Source of the DNA: Candidatus Zixiibacteriota bacterium
GTDB lineage: Bacteria > Zixibacteria > MSB-5A5 > GN15 > FEB-12
Length of the DNA stretch: 58,726 nt
Assembly (NCBI GenBank): GCA_020351995.1
Contig: CP070674.1
Span: forward strand, 803,862-862,587
Reading direction: 5' to 3'
The notes beneath the pieces were generated by a model that was not told where the DNA came from, made no database searches, and worked only from the letters and a program-made list of their open reading frames with translations. This document shows, one piece after another, positions 18,433-25,989 of the stretch. Position 1 is the stretch's first letter, and every line of letters begins with the position of its first letter. Position numbers and translations under genes: made by a program.

Positions 18433-18897
18433 ATGAAAGAGACTGATAACATTAAGGTTATAACCCGTAACCGCAAAGCTCGACACGATTACCAGATTCG
18501 GGATACTATCGAGGCCGGTATTGAACTACTCGGGACCGAGGTTAAGTCGGTGCGGGAAGGGAAAATAAACATTTCCGACGCCTACGCTATCGTGGACAAC
18601 GGCCAGGTTTTCCTCAAGAACCTGCATATCTCTCCCTATCGAATGGATTCCGGCGAGGGGCACGATCCGCTCAGGGTGCGGAGGTTGCTATTGCACAAGA
18701 AGGAGATTCGGAAACTGTTTGTGCAAATAGAGCAGCGCGGCATGACTCTGATACCGCTCACTATCTACTTCAAGGGGAAAGTAGCCAAGATCGAACTGGC
18801 GGTGGCCGTAGGACGTAAAAAGTATGATAAGCGACAGGCTATTGCCAAAAGTGAAGCCGACAAACGAATTAAGAGGGCCATGAAGAAAGATTACTGA
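18433..18897 (+). CDS. smpB: SsrA-binding protein SmpB
   Basis: A 154-aa RNA-binding protein that delivers tmRNA to stalled ribosomes for trans-translation. Family motifs: ITRNRKARHDYQIRDTIEAG, LLGTEVKSVREGKINISDAY, and a basic C-terminal tail (RKKYDKRQAIAKSEADKRI, KRAMKKDY). I start at ATG 18433 rather than the far upstream TTG at 18367, because homologues are about 150-160 residues and begin just before the ITxNRKA strand. The TGA ends 2 bases before the amidase ATG, so it heads an operon with amiC, murI and rdgB. The tmRNA gene itself is not in the window. Confidence 0.95.
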   Translation: MKETDNIKVITRNRKARHDYQIRDTIEAGIELLGTEVKSVREGKINISDAYAIVDNGQVFLKNLHISPYRMDSGEGHDPLRVRRLLLHKKEIRKLFVQIEQRGMTLIPLTIYFKGKVAKIELAVAVGRKKYDKRQAIAKSEADKRIKRAMKKDY

Positions 18898-18899
18898 AG

Positions 18900-20408
18900 A
18901 TGACCAATATATCCCGCCTCCTTTGTTTCGCCATAGTCATAGTAGCCGCGTTGCTGACGGTCACCGGAACCGCCCCGGCCAAAGAGGTTAAGGTAAGCAT
19001 CAGCGGCAGCACAGAAAAGATCAGTGCTTTCGAAGACAGAGAGATTACTTATCTCTCATTTTCGGGTCTGGCCGACATAATCGGGGGCAGTGTCGACTGG
19101 CAAATTGTCGGTCACCAGATTACCTATGTTCGGGATACCAATCGATTCATGTTCGTCATCGGCTCGCCTTTTTTCAAAAGGAACGACAGCCTGTTCAACA
19201 TGACTTACCCGGCAGAATTCAGCGACGGACTCCTGTACTTGCCGGCTGAGACATTTATTCCTTTTTTGAATCAGGTCTTCCATCAGAAAATTACCTGGAA
19301 CAAAGATTCGGAAACGGTGCGGGTTGACTCCGAGTACTTCAACGTAACCGACCTGAGTATTTCCCCCAAGGCAAACGGGCTACTGGTGGAGATCTTCTTG
19401 ACTGGTGCACTGCCTTACGATGTCTACGTCACAGAGGGAAACTGGGTCAACATATCTATCCGCGACGGAAAGCTGAATATCCCGAGAATCGAGTCACGCC
19501 GGGATTCGCGCTATATGTATCAGCTTAAGACGCACCAGCAGAATGAAACCGGCCAGGTCTCGTTTCGTTTAAGGCGCAAAATTGACAGGTGGACACACCG
19601 CCTCGAGGATAACCCACCACGCATCCAGATATCGTTTGCTGACGTTAATTTCGACCTCGAGCCATCAGATACGACCCCGAAGATCGGACCCGATGATAAG
19701 ATCGATGTCATCGTAATTGACCCCGGACACGGCGGTTCTCATTATGGCGCTATCGGGCCAAAAGGCACCCGGGAGAAGGACGTGGCGCTGGACATCGCCA
19801 AGGAGCTGGCCAAACTGATTCGAAAGGACAAGCAGTTCAAGGTTGTTATGACGCGCGACCGCGACAAGACCGTCACCTTGCAGGAAAGAGCCAACGTTGC
19901 CAATAAGGCCCAGTGTGATCTGTTTATCTCGATACACGCAAACTCATCCCTGAAAAAACACGTTCGCGGATGGAACGTGTTCTTCCTTGCCACCGCCAAA
20001 AACGATTCGGCCCGTGCCGTAGCTCAGTTTGAAAACAGCGCTTTTTTCAAAGACCAGATGGGAACCAGGCCGGAGAAAGATCCAAACAACGGTTCGAGCT
20101 ATGATGATCCTATCCTGACAATTCTCAACGAAATGATAATGACCGAATTCCAGGCGGAATCGCATGATTTCGCCATGATGACCGACAAAGAGTTTCGGCG
20201 AAAGGTCAAAACTCCCGCCCGCGGTGTTGATCAGGCAGGCTTCTATGTACTCAACATGATCTTCGCACCCTCGATATTAGTGGAGGCGGGATTCATATCC
20301 AATAGATCCGAGGAAAAACTGCTCAAGAACAGAGACTACCAGAGATCGGTCGCCAAAGCTATCTATGACGCTGTCAAAAGATTTAAGGCTAAATACGAAA
20401 GTCGGTAG
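18900..20408 (+). CDS. N-acetylmuramoyl-L-alanine amidase (Amidase_3)
   Basis: A 502-aa secreted cell-wall hydrolase. Signal peptide to about residue 26 (VIVAALLTVTGTAPAKE), then a copper-amine-oxidase N-like domain (about 30-135), an AMIN-like beta domain (about 140-235), and a C-terminal Amidase_3 domain beginning KIDVIVIDPGHGG. Zinc ligands: His in DPGHGG, Glu in EKDVALD, His in FISIHANSS; the catalytic Glu is in ILVEAGFISN. It removes stem peptides from glycan strands, usually during cell separation. Translation starts 2 bases after smpB, and murI follows 8 bases later. Confidence 0.92.
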   Translation: MTNISRLLCFAIVIVAALLTVTGTAPAKEVKVSISGSTEKISAFEDREITYLSFSGLADIIGGSVDWQIVGHQITYVRDTNRFMFVIGSPFFKRNDSLFNMTYPAEFSDGLLYLPAETFIPFLNQVFHQKITWNKDSETVRVDSEYFNVTDLSISPKANGLLVEIFLTGALPYDVYVTEGNWVNISIRDGKLNIPRIESRRDSRYMYQLKTHQQNETGQVSFRLRRKIDRWTHRLEDNPPRIQISFADVNFDLEPSDTTPKIGPDDKIDVIVIDPGHGGSHYGAIGPKGTREKDVALDIAKELAKLIRKDKQFKVVMTRDRDKTVTLQERANVANKAQCDLFISIHANSSLKKHVRGWNVFFLATAKNDSARAVAQFENSAFFKDQMGTRPEKDPNNGSSYDDPILTILNEMIMTEFQAESHDFAMMTDKEFRRKVKTPARGVDQAGFYVLNMIFAPSILVEAGFISNRSEEKLLKNRDYQRSVAKAIYDAVKRFKAKYESR

Positions 20409-20416
20409 GTTTAACT

Positions 20417-21259
20417 ATGAGTGAATCGCCATTAACAGGTCGCGAAGCTGCGGTCGGTGTTTTTGACTCCGGTGTCGGCGGGCTAACGGTACTCAAAGAG
20501 ATTTTCAAGATTCTCCCCTTCGAGAACTGTGTTTATTTTGGTGATGTCGGCCGGACACCATATGGCGGAAGGTCCAAAGACATCATCACTCAATTTACCA
20601 GACAGGATATCGCCTTTCTGGTTGAACAGAAGGTCAAGTTTATTGTGTGCGCATGCAACACGGCTTCATCCGTCGCGCTGGAAGACATCAAGGGCGATTA
20701 TCCGGTCGAGATGGTCGGTGTGATAGAACCGGGCGCCCGGGCTGCCGCCGAGCGGACAAAGACCGGCAAAATCGGGATCATAGGAACCCACGCAACCATA
20801 AGCTCAGACGCGTACGCCAAATGCATCCATGACATAGACTCCAGGTTGAAAGTCTTTTCGCTGGCCTGTCCCCTCTTTGTGCCTCTTGCCGAGGAAGGTT
20901 ATATTGACAAGGAGGCTACCTACCTCATCGCGGTGGATTATCTTCAGACGATGAAGGATGTCGAGATCGACACGCTGGTTTTGGGCTGTACCCACTATCC
21001 GCTTCTGAAACATGTGATCGGCGACGTAATGGGTGACAACGTCACACTTATCGACAGTGGCGAGGAAACGGCCCGGGCCACCCGGGATATTCTTTCAGAC
21101 ACGAATCTGCTTAACCCGGCCGCATCGCAGACACCATGCCCGGAAGGCGAACAGAAGTATTTTGTCAGCGATGTGCCCGAGCGATTTTCCGGCGTAGCAT
21201 CACGTTTTCTTGGCCGGGAGGTCAGCCGTATCACAAGGATCGATATAAGTCAGTATTGA
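20417..21259 (+). CDS. murI: Glutamate racemase MurI
   Basis: A 280-aa cytoplasmic, cofactor-free enzyme making D-glutamate for peptidoglycan. Typical start GVFDSGVGGLTVLKEI, first catalytic Cys in CACNTASSVALE (about residue 78), second in LVLGCTHYPLL (about residue 192), and the substrate loop FGDVGRTPYGGRS. Length is normal for the family. Part of the smpB-amidase-murI-rdgB operon, which is consistent with wall synthesis and turnover being co-regulated. Confidence 0.95.
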   Translation: MSESPLTGREAAVGVFDSGVGGLTVLKEIFKILPFENCVYFGDVGRTPYGGRSKDIITQFTRQDIAFLVEQKVKFIVCACNTASSVALEDIKGDYPVEMVGVIEPGARAAAERTKTGKIGIIGTHATISSDAYAKCIHDIDSRLKVFSLACPLFVPLAEEGYIDKEATYLIAVDYLQTMKDVEIDTLVLGCTHYPLLKHVIGDVMGDNVTLIDSGEETARATRDILSDTNLLNPAASQTPCPEGEQKYFVSDVPERFSGVASRFLGREVSRITRIDISQY

Positions 21260-21271
21260 GGCATTCAATGC

Positions 21272-21880
21272 ATGCAGCTCGTACTAGCCACAAATAACGA
21301 AGACAAGATCCGGGAAATGAGAAATCTTCTCGATGATCTTCCGGTAACTATCATGACCCGCGATGATTTCCTGGAGTTTCCAGACGTCGAAGAAACCGGA
21401 ACCACGTTCGAGGAAAACGCCGTTCTCAAAGCTAAAGCCATTGCCGAATTCTGCGACCTGCCGGCTGTTGCCGATGACAGCGGTCTGGAGGTTGATGCTC
21501 TTGAAGGGGCGCCGGGCATCTATTCGTCGCGGTACGCCGGCGAGAATGTAACATACGCCGATAATAACCGAAAGCTTCTGAAGGCGCTTGAAGGAGTTCC
21601 GCACGAGAAGCGTACGGCCCGTTTTCGGTGCGTAATGGCAATCTGCTGGGGCAGCGATGACATCGAGGTCGTGGAAGGTACTGCCGAAGGCTACATCACC
21701 GAAGACCTGGTCGGCAATTCAGGCTTCGGCTACGACCCGGTCTTCTTCTATCCGCCGGCCGGGATTCGTTTCTCAGAGATGACGCTGGAGGAGAAAAATC
21801 TCGTTTCCCATCGGGGTAAGGCCCTGGAGGAAGTCCGGGCGGTCGTGATTGCCCGGCTCAACAAATCGCGCGGGGTTTAA
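21272..21880 (+). CDS. rdgB: XTP/dITP pyrophosphatase RdgB (HAM1 family)
   Basis: A 202-aa nucleotide-sanitising enzyme that hydrolyses XTP, ITP and dITP to monophosphates. Hallmarks: LVLATNNEDKIREMRNLL at the N-terminus, TFEENAVLKAKAIAEFCDLP, VADDSGLEVDALEGAPGIYS, GFGYDPVFFYPP and LVSHRGKALEEV. Follows murI after 12 bases, the common murI-rdgB pairing. Its TAA overlaps by 3 bases the stop of the GNAT gene on the other strand, so the two operons are convergent with no spacer. Confidence 0.95.
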   Translation: MQLVLATNNEDKIREMRNLLDDLPVTIMTRDDFLEFPDVEETGTTFEENAVLKAKAIAEFCDLPAVADDSGLEVDALEGAPGIYSSRYAGENVTYADNNRKLLKALEGVPHEKRTARFRCVMAICWGSDDIEVVEGTAEGYITEDLVGNSGFGYDPVFFYPPAGIRFSEMTLEEKNLVSHRGKALEEVRAVVIARLNKSRGV

Positions 21881-22350
21881 GTCTCCGTCAGACCCCTCTC
21901 AAAATAGGTCGCCCCATCGATAGGGTTATCATAATAAGCGGTCGTTTCCGCAAATCCAAGCGAACGATATAGACTGAGTGCTTCGGTCATTGTCTCAATC
22001 GTATCGAGCAGCATTTTCCTGTAACCCGATTCACGAGCTTCGCTGATGAGTTTCTCGGCTAATGCCCGGCCAATCCCTTTTCCCCTGAATTGCGGTTTGA
22101 CCCACAGCCGCTTCATCTCACAGGCCTCACTGTCGTGCTTGCGTAGGGCCACACATCCGGCCACCTCACCTTCCCAGCGGGCCAGCAAAAGTCGACCCTC
22201 GGGCGGACCGTACTGTCCGGGCAGTTCATTGAGGTCTCGGTCAAAATGCTGGAAATCCAGCTCGAATCCTAGAGTCTCGGCATACTCCAGAAAAAGAGAT
22301 CGGACGATTTTCATCTCAGCATCGGTGGTGGCTTGTGATATGTGCAGCAT
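21877..22350 (-). CDS. GNAT-family N-acetyltransferase
   Basis: A 157-aa acetyltransferase. The acetyl-CoA P-loop (RGKGIGRALAEKLI, about residues 89-102) and the preceding strand CEMKRLWVKPQF are clear, and the C-terminal strand follows after LYRSLGFAETTAYYD. Substrate cannot be told from sequence. It is about half identical in motif order to the next gene upstream and probably arose by tandem duplication. No Shine-Dalgarno precedes the ATG, so it is likely translated on the same mRNA as the upstream copy, 25 bases away. Confidence 0.88.
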   Translation of the reverse strand: MLHISQATTDAEMKIVRSLFLEYAETLGFELDFQHFDRDLNELPGQYGPPEGRLLLARWEGEVAGCVALRKHDSEACEMKRLWVKPQFRGKGIGRALAEKLISEARESGYRKMLLDTIETMTEALSLYRSLGFAETTAYYDNPIDGATYFERGLTET

Positions 22351-22375
22351 AGGGTAAGAACTCGGTCGCGGTGAT

Positions 22376-22837
22376 CTAGAGGATCAGTTCCATGTGAATA
22401 ACCTCATCGCCTCCTTGCTTGTTAACGCCCGTACGCTTGAATCCCAGAAGCTGATAAATAGAGATTGCCCGTTCCATAAGCGGAATGGTTTCAAGAATCA
22501 TTTTCGTGTAGCCCATTTTGCGAGCCTGCTTGATGATCTCCTCGGCGAGATTCCAGCCGATGTTTTTACCCCGGTACTTCTCCCTGACCCAAAGGCGACG
22601 CATCTCGCACATGCCGTCCTTAACTTTGCGCAAGGCCACGCATCCGGCCGGCTTGTCCTCATAGTAGGCCAGCAGCAGGCAGCCGTCGGGGAGAGCGTAC
22701 TCGCCCGGCAGGCCATCGAGTTCCTTTTCGAATTCGTCAAAACAGGTTCGGTAGTTGAGCCACCGAGCATATTCCAGAAACAGTGACCGGGTGGTCGTAA
22801 TCTGGGCTTTTGTGGATGCTACTTTGAACTCAATCAT
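22376..22837 (-). CDS. GNAT-family N-acetyltransferase (tandem paralogue)
   Basis: A 153-aa paralogue of the downstream gene. Shared blocks include RSLFLEYARWLNYRT, LPGEYALPDGCLLLA, AGCVALRK and MRRLWVREKYRGKNIGWNLA, the last being the acetyl-CoA loop. Here the loop reads RGKNIG instead of RGKGIG, which is tolerated in the family. Its promoter (22845-22873) places the -10 element 7 bases before the ATG. Substrate unknown. Confidence 0.88.
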   Translation of the reverse strand: MIEFKVASTKAQITTTRSLFLEYARWLNYRTCFDEFEKELDGLPGEYALPDGCLLLAYYEDKPAGCVALRKVKDGMCEMRRLWVREKYRGKNIGWNLAEEIIKQARKMGYTKMILETIPLMERAISIYQLLGFKRTGVNKQGGDEVIHMELIL

Positions 22838-22844
22838 CTGCCTA

Positions 22845-22873
22845 TAGATACGTCCCGGGGCGCTTTTTGTCTA
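22845..22873 (-). promoter_or_regulatory. Promoter of the GNAT pair, close to the start codon
   Basis: Minus strand: TAGACA (22868-22873), 17 bases, TATCTA (22845-22850), then 7 bases to the ATG at 22837. No strong Shine-Dalgarno. Lies directly downstream of the terminator at 22878-22906. Confidence 0.5.
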
Positions 22874-22877
22874 TACT

Positions 22878-22906
22878 AAAAAAAGCGGTGAATCCGAAGA
22901 TTCACC
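22878..22906 (-). terminator. Intrinsic terminator of the cargo-PorV-dehydrogenase operon
   Basis: Minus strand: an 8-base stem GGTGAATC / GATTCACC with a TTCG loop, then GC and a run of seven T. It lies 38 bases past the dehydrogenase stop. Confidence 0.9.
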
Positions 22907-22943
22907 ACCTTAATTGTCGCGATAAGTTTTTCCGGGGTGGAAG

Positions 22944-24062
22944 CTACAACTCAGATGCCACAGCGTTGGCGACGTCCAGCGTGCTGCTGTTGCCGCCCAT
23001 GTCGTACGTGCGGACCTTGCCTTCCCTGATGACTTTGGCAATAGCGCCTTCGAGCGAAGCGGCCTTATCCGTCTCGCCCAGCCAATCCAGCATCATCCTG
23101 GTTGTAAGAAGCATGGCCATCGGGTTGACCTTGTACTTACCGGCATACTTGGGGGCGCTTCCGTGGGTCGGCTCGAAAACCGCGTAGTTGTCTCCGATAT
23201 TGCCCGACGAGGCAAAGCCGAGCCCCCCTACAAGCTGGGCGCACAAGTCGGAAACGATATCACCAAACATGTTGGAGGTAGCCAGAACCGAATAGTCCTG
23301 CGGGTTTTTCACCAACCACATGCACATGGCATCGATATTGGTTTCCCAGAGTTCTATGCCGGGATAGTTTTTAGCCACCTCACGCGCAGTGCGAATCATC
23401 AGTCCCGAAGTTTCACGGATGACATTGGGTTTCTCGACCACTGTAACGGTCTTATAACCGTGCTTTTTGGCGTACTCAAAGGCATCGCTAACGATATTAC
23501 GGCACCCGTTGCGAGTATTTACGCGGAGCGATACCGCGATATCATCGCCTGCCGTTGAATCGAAGCGAGCCATCTTCTTGTGGTGTTTCTTGACCGCCTG
23601 TCTTACTTCATCAGGCAGGGGATGAAATTCAATCCCAACGTAAAGGTCCTCGGTGTTCTCTCGGAAGACGACGATATCTATGTCGTCCCGGTAATTCAGA
23701 GGGTTACCGGCATAAGCTTTACACGGCCGAAGGTTGGTGCGGAGGTTGAATTCCTGCCGCAGCCTGACAATCGGTGAAGAATATACCAGGCCTTTGCCCT
23801 GTAACTCGGGAATGAGTTCCCGTTCGGCCTCTTCCTTCGGTTTCGAGGTGATTGCCCCGAACAGGGCGCAGTCAGTGTTCTTTAGTAAATCAATCGTGCG
23901 ATCGGGGAGGGGGTTGGCCTCGGTGCGCCAGAACTCCCAGCCGATCTCACCGTGAGTGTATTCCGCGTCAAGCGCCAGCTTGTCCAGAACAATCCTGGCG
24001 GCTTCCATCACATCGTTGCCCACTCCATCTCCGGGCAGCCACGCGATCTTGTACTTGGCCAT
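22944..24062 (-). CDS. Isocitrate/isopropylmalate-family dehydrogenase
   Basis: A 372-aa decarboxylating dehydrogenase. Opening motif AWLPGDGVGNDVMEAAR, substrate region LVYSSPIVRLRQEFNLRTNL, the FRENTEDLYVGIEF block, and the nucleotide loop HGSAPKYAGKYKVNPMAM. That loop has the Lys-Tyr pair which marks NADP-type isocitrate dehydrogenases, but the position matching E. coli Arg395 is Gly, so cofactor choice is open. Isocitrate is the more likely substrate; isopropylmalate or homoisocitrate cannot be excluded. It is the last gene of an operon otherwise coding for secretion-related proteins, which looks accidental. AGGAG precedes the ATG. Confidence 0.85.
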   Translation of the reverse strand: MAKYKIAWLPGDGVGNDVMEAARIVLDKLALDAEYTHGEIGWEFWRTEANPLPDRTIDLLKNTDCALFGAITSKPKEEAERELIPELQGKGLVYSSPIVRLRQEFNLRTNLRPCKAYAGNPLNYRDDIDIVVFRENTEDLYVGIEFHPLPDEVRQAVKKHHKKMARFDSTAGDDIAVSLRVNTRNGCRNIVSDAFEYAKKHGYKTVTVVEKPNVIRETSGLMIRTAREVAKNYPGIELWETNIDAMCMWLVKNPQDYSVLATSNMFGDIVSDLCAQLVGGLGFASSGNIGDNYAVFEPTHGSAPKYAGKYKVNPMAMLLTTRMMLDWLGETDKAASLEGAIAKVIREGKVRTYDMGGNSSTLDVANAVASEL

Positions 24063-24080
24063 ACGAATTAACTCCTACTC

Positions 24081-24983
24081 CTACAATCTAACGGTAAAGT
24101 TGAATAAGTGCGAAGTTCCCAAATCGTTACTATACGGGACAAAAGCGTAATCCACCGCAATATTGCGCTTGGTGAATGACACCCCGGCCGTGATATTCTT
24201 GCTGTCATAGTTGAACATGTATCCGGCGCGGACGTCGAACATCTCGTGGACCTCGGCTTCCGCCCCCAGATGAAGGTGAACGTCATCGTCCAGGATCACG
24301 ATATCAGCCACGCCGAGATAGCGGTCGTAACGGTAAGACGCTCCAGCAGTATAGGTCGTGGGCAGTGATATCTCTCGCGAACCCTCGACACCTGACTTCG
24401 ACAGACTGAAGGCGCTTCCCAGATTCGTCACCGACGCGCCCAGGGCCAGGTTTTTCTCGGGTAAATACAGTGCACCGAGATCAATATTGAATGCGGTCCC
24501 GCGCCAGGCCTCTATCTTTTCGATAAACCAGCCGACCGACAATCCCAGGTTCAGTTTGTCAGTTACCCGATATGACACCCCACTCTTCATTGAAATGTCA
24601 TGGGCATCGAAGTAATTCTCCGGCTCTTCGGTGGGAAACATCCGCTGCTCGATCTCATCGACCACGGCAAAACGCAGACCGCCATGGAGGAACACTCGTC
24701 TTGAGAGACTTTTTACGAAGAAGCCCGATTCCAGCCGGACGTTTTCCCAGTAAGATGTATGCCCGAAGGAGATAGTGAATCCGGCCAGGTCCGTTATTGA
24801 GGCCGGATTGTAGCCCGGGGCGTTTGGGTCATTAACAACGGTCACGAACGCCGTTCCCATACCTGCTGGTCGCGCGCCATGCTCAACTTTCATCAGAGCC
24901 AGACCGTCGTCGCTGAAGGCGTGACTGATGACCAGAACCGAAAGGATAAAGCCGAAAACCGAGAGCCGGACGATTTTTCTCAT
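24081..24983 (-). CDS. PorV/PorQ-family outer-membrane protein
   Basis: A 300-aa beta-barrel-type protein with a signal peptide and the family opening MKVEHGARPAGMGTAFVTV followed by DPNAPGYNPASITDL. The strands alternate hydrophobic and polar residues up to the end HLFNFTVRL. PorV and PorQ shuttle T9SS substrates at the outer membrane; related proteins are found next to large cargo proteins in FCB lineages. It follows a second PorV-like gene by 12 bases and sits downstream of a T9SS-type cargo gene. A T9SS sorting role is inferred from this order. Confidence 0.8.
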   Translation of the reverse strand: MRKIVRLSVFGFILSVLVISHAFSDDGLALMKVEHGARPAGMGTAFVTVVNDPNAPGYNPASITDLAGFTISFGHTSYWENVRLESGFFVKSLSRRVFLHGGLRFAVVDEIEQRMFPTEEPENYFDAHDISMKSGVSYRVTDKLNLGLSVGWFIEKIEAWRGTAFNIDLGALYLPEKNLALGASVTNLGSAFSLSKSGVEGSREISLPTTYTAGASYRYDRYLGVADIVILDDDVHLHLGAEAEVHEMFDVRAGYMFNYDSKNITAGVSFTKRNIAVDYAFVPYSNDLGTSHLFNFTVRL

Positions 24984-24995
24984 TGTGCCGCTTCC

Positions 24996-25979
24996 TTAGA
25001 ACAATAGGTCAAAAGAGAAAATATGTTCAGAGCCTTCATCGGCCCTGTCCGTAGAAAAGGCATAATCAATGGCTAATGTCAGATTCGTAAACTCGAAGAC
25101 GTAACCGGTACCGGCCGTCAACTGCTTGTCCGAATACCCGGCGCGCAATGCTAACTCGGGAGACACGAAATACTCGGCACCACCGTGAATTTCGAAGCGC
25201 TCTTTAACGTCACCGAGCACGTCGGATGTAAGCAACAACTTGCGTTTCAGGAACCGAGCCGACCCTCCGAGACCTATCTGTATCGGCACCAGGTCGTCCT
25301 GCTCTACCGGAAGGTAGCTCGTATAATGCTTGATGAGGTACTTCTCGTTGTTCCAGCGGTACTTGGCACCGAAATTACGCGCCACCAGCCCCACCGTGAT
25401 ATCCTGAACCGGCATCAAGTCGCGTCTTTCACGGGCCACTAACTGGCTGAGATGAAACATCAGACCCACATCAAGCGATACTGAAAATGAGGTCATCTCG
25501 GCAAAGGACGAGTGAAGATAACTACCCTTGAAGCCAGCCGAGAAGAAGTTCTCAAAGCGTTTGGCGAACATAACCGTGAATTCATGATTATGATGTGCCA
25601 GTTCGAATCCGAGCAGATCACCGTCAGAATTGCGGGCCTCCACCGATCCGCTCCCCGCATACCGCCAGCCGAAACCAAGTGCGGAATTTCGAGCGGTCGG
25701 GACAACCAGCGAGACAAAGCTCAGGGTACGGTCAAGGTCCATGAGACGGTAAGAAGAGGAAAACAGGGCTTTTCGCAAAGTGGCCAGTCCAGCGGGATTG
25801 TAGAGGGCGCCCGCTCCGTCATTCGACAGAGAAATATAAGCGCCACCCAGAGCGGCGGGACGGGCCCCGATCGGCACCTGCAGGAAAGGCGCGGCGAACC
25901 CACCGGCGCCATCCTCGCCGGCTACCGTTGACACACCACCGAGGATCAGAACCAATAAAAGTATAAATATCCGGTACAT
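24996..25979 (-). CDS. PorV/PorQ-family outer-membrane protein
   Basis: A 327-aa paralogue of the next gene. After the signal peptide (IFILLLVLILGGVSTVAG) comes FLQVPIGARPAALGGAYISL and SNDGAGALYNPAGLATL, the family signature. The terminal strand ends EHIFSFDLLF. Two ATGs lie in tandem behind AAGGAGG; the second (25979) has the better spacing of 5 bases. The cargo gene stop is only 10 bases upstream, so cargo and carrier are made from one mRNA. Confidence 0.8.
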   Translation of the reverse strand: MYRIFILLLVLILGGVSTVAGEDGAGGFAAPFLQVPIGARPAALGGAYISLSNDGAGALYNPAGLATLRKALFSSSYRLMDLDRTLSFVSLVVPTARNSALGFGWRYAGSGSVEARNSDGDLLGFELAHHNHEFTVMFAKRFENFFSAGFKGSYLHSSFAEMTSFSVSLDVGLMFHLSQLVARERRDLMPVQDITVGLVARNFGAKYRWNNEKYLIKHYTSYLPVEQDDLVPIQIGLGGSARFLKRKLLLTSDVLGDVKERFEIHGGAEYFVSPELALRAGYSDKQLTAGTGYVFEFTNLTLAIDYAFSTDRADEGSEHIFSFDLLF

Positions 25980-25989
25980 CATCGCCTCC

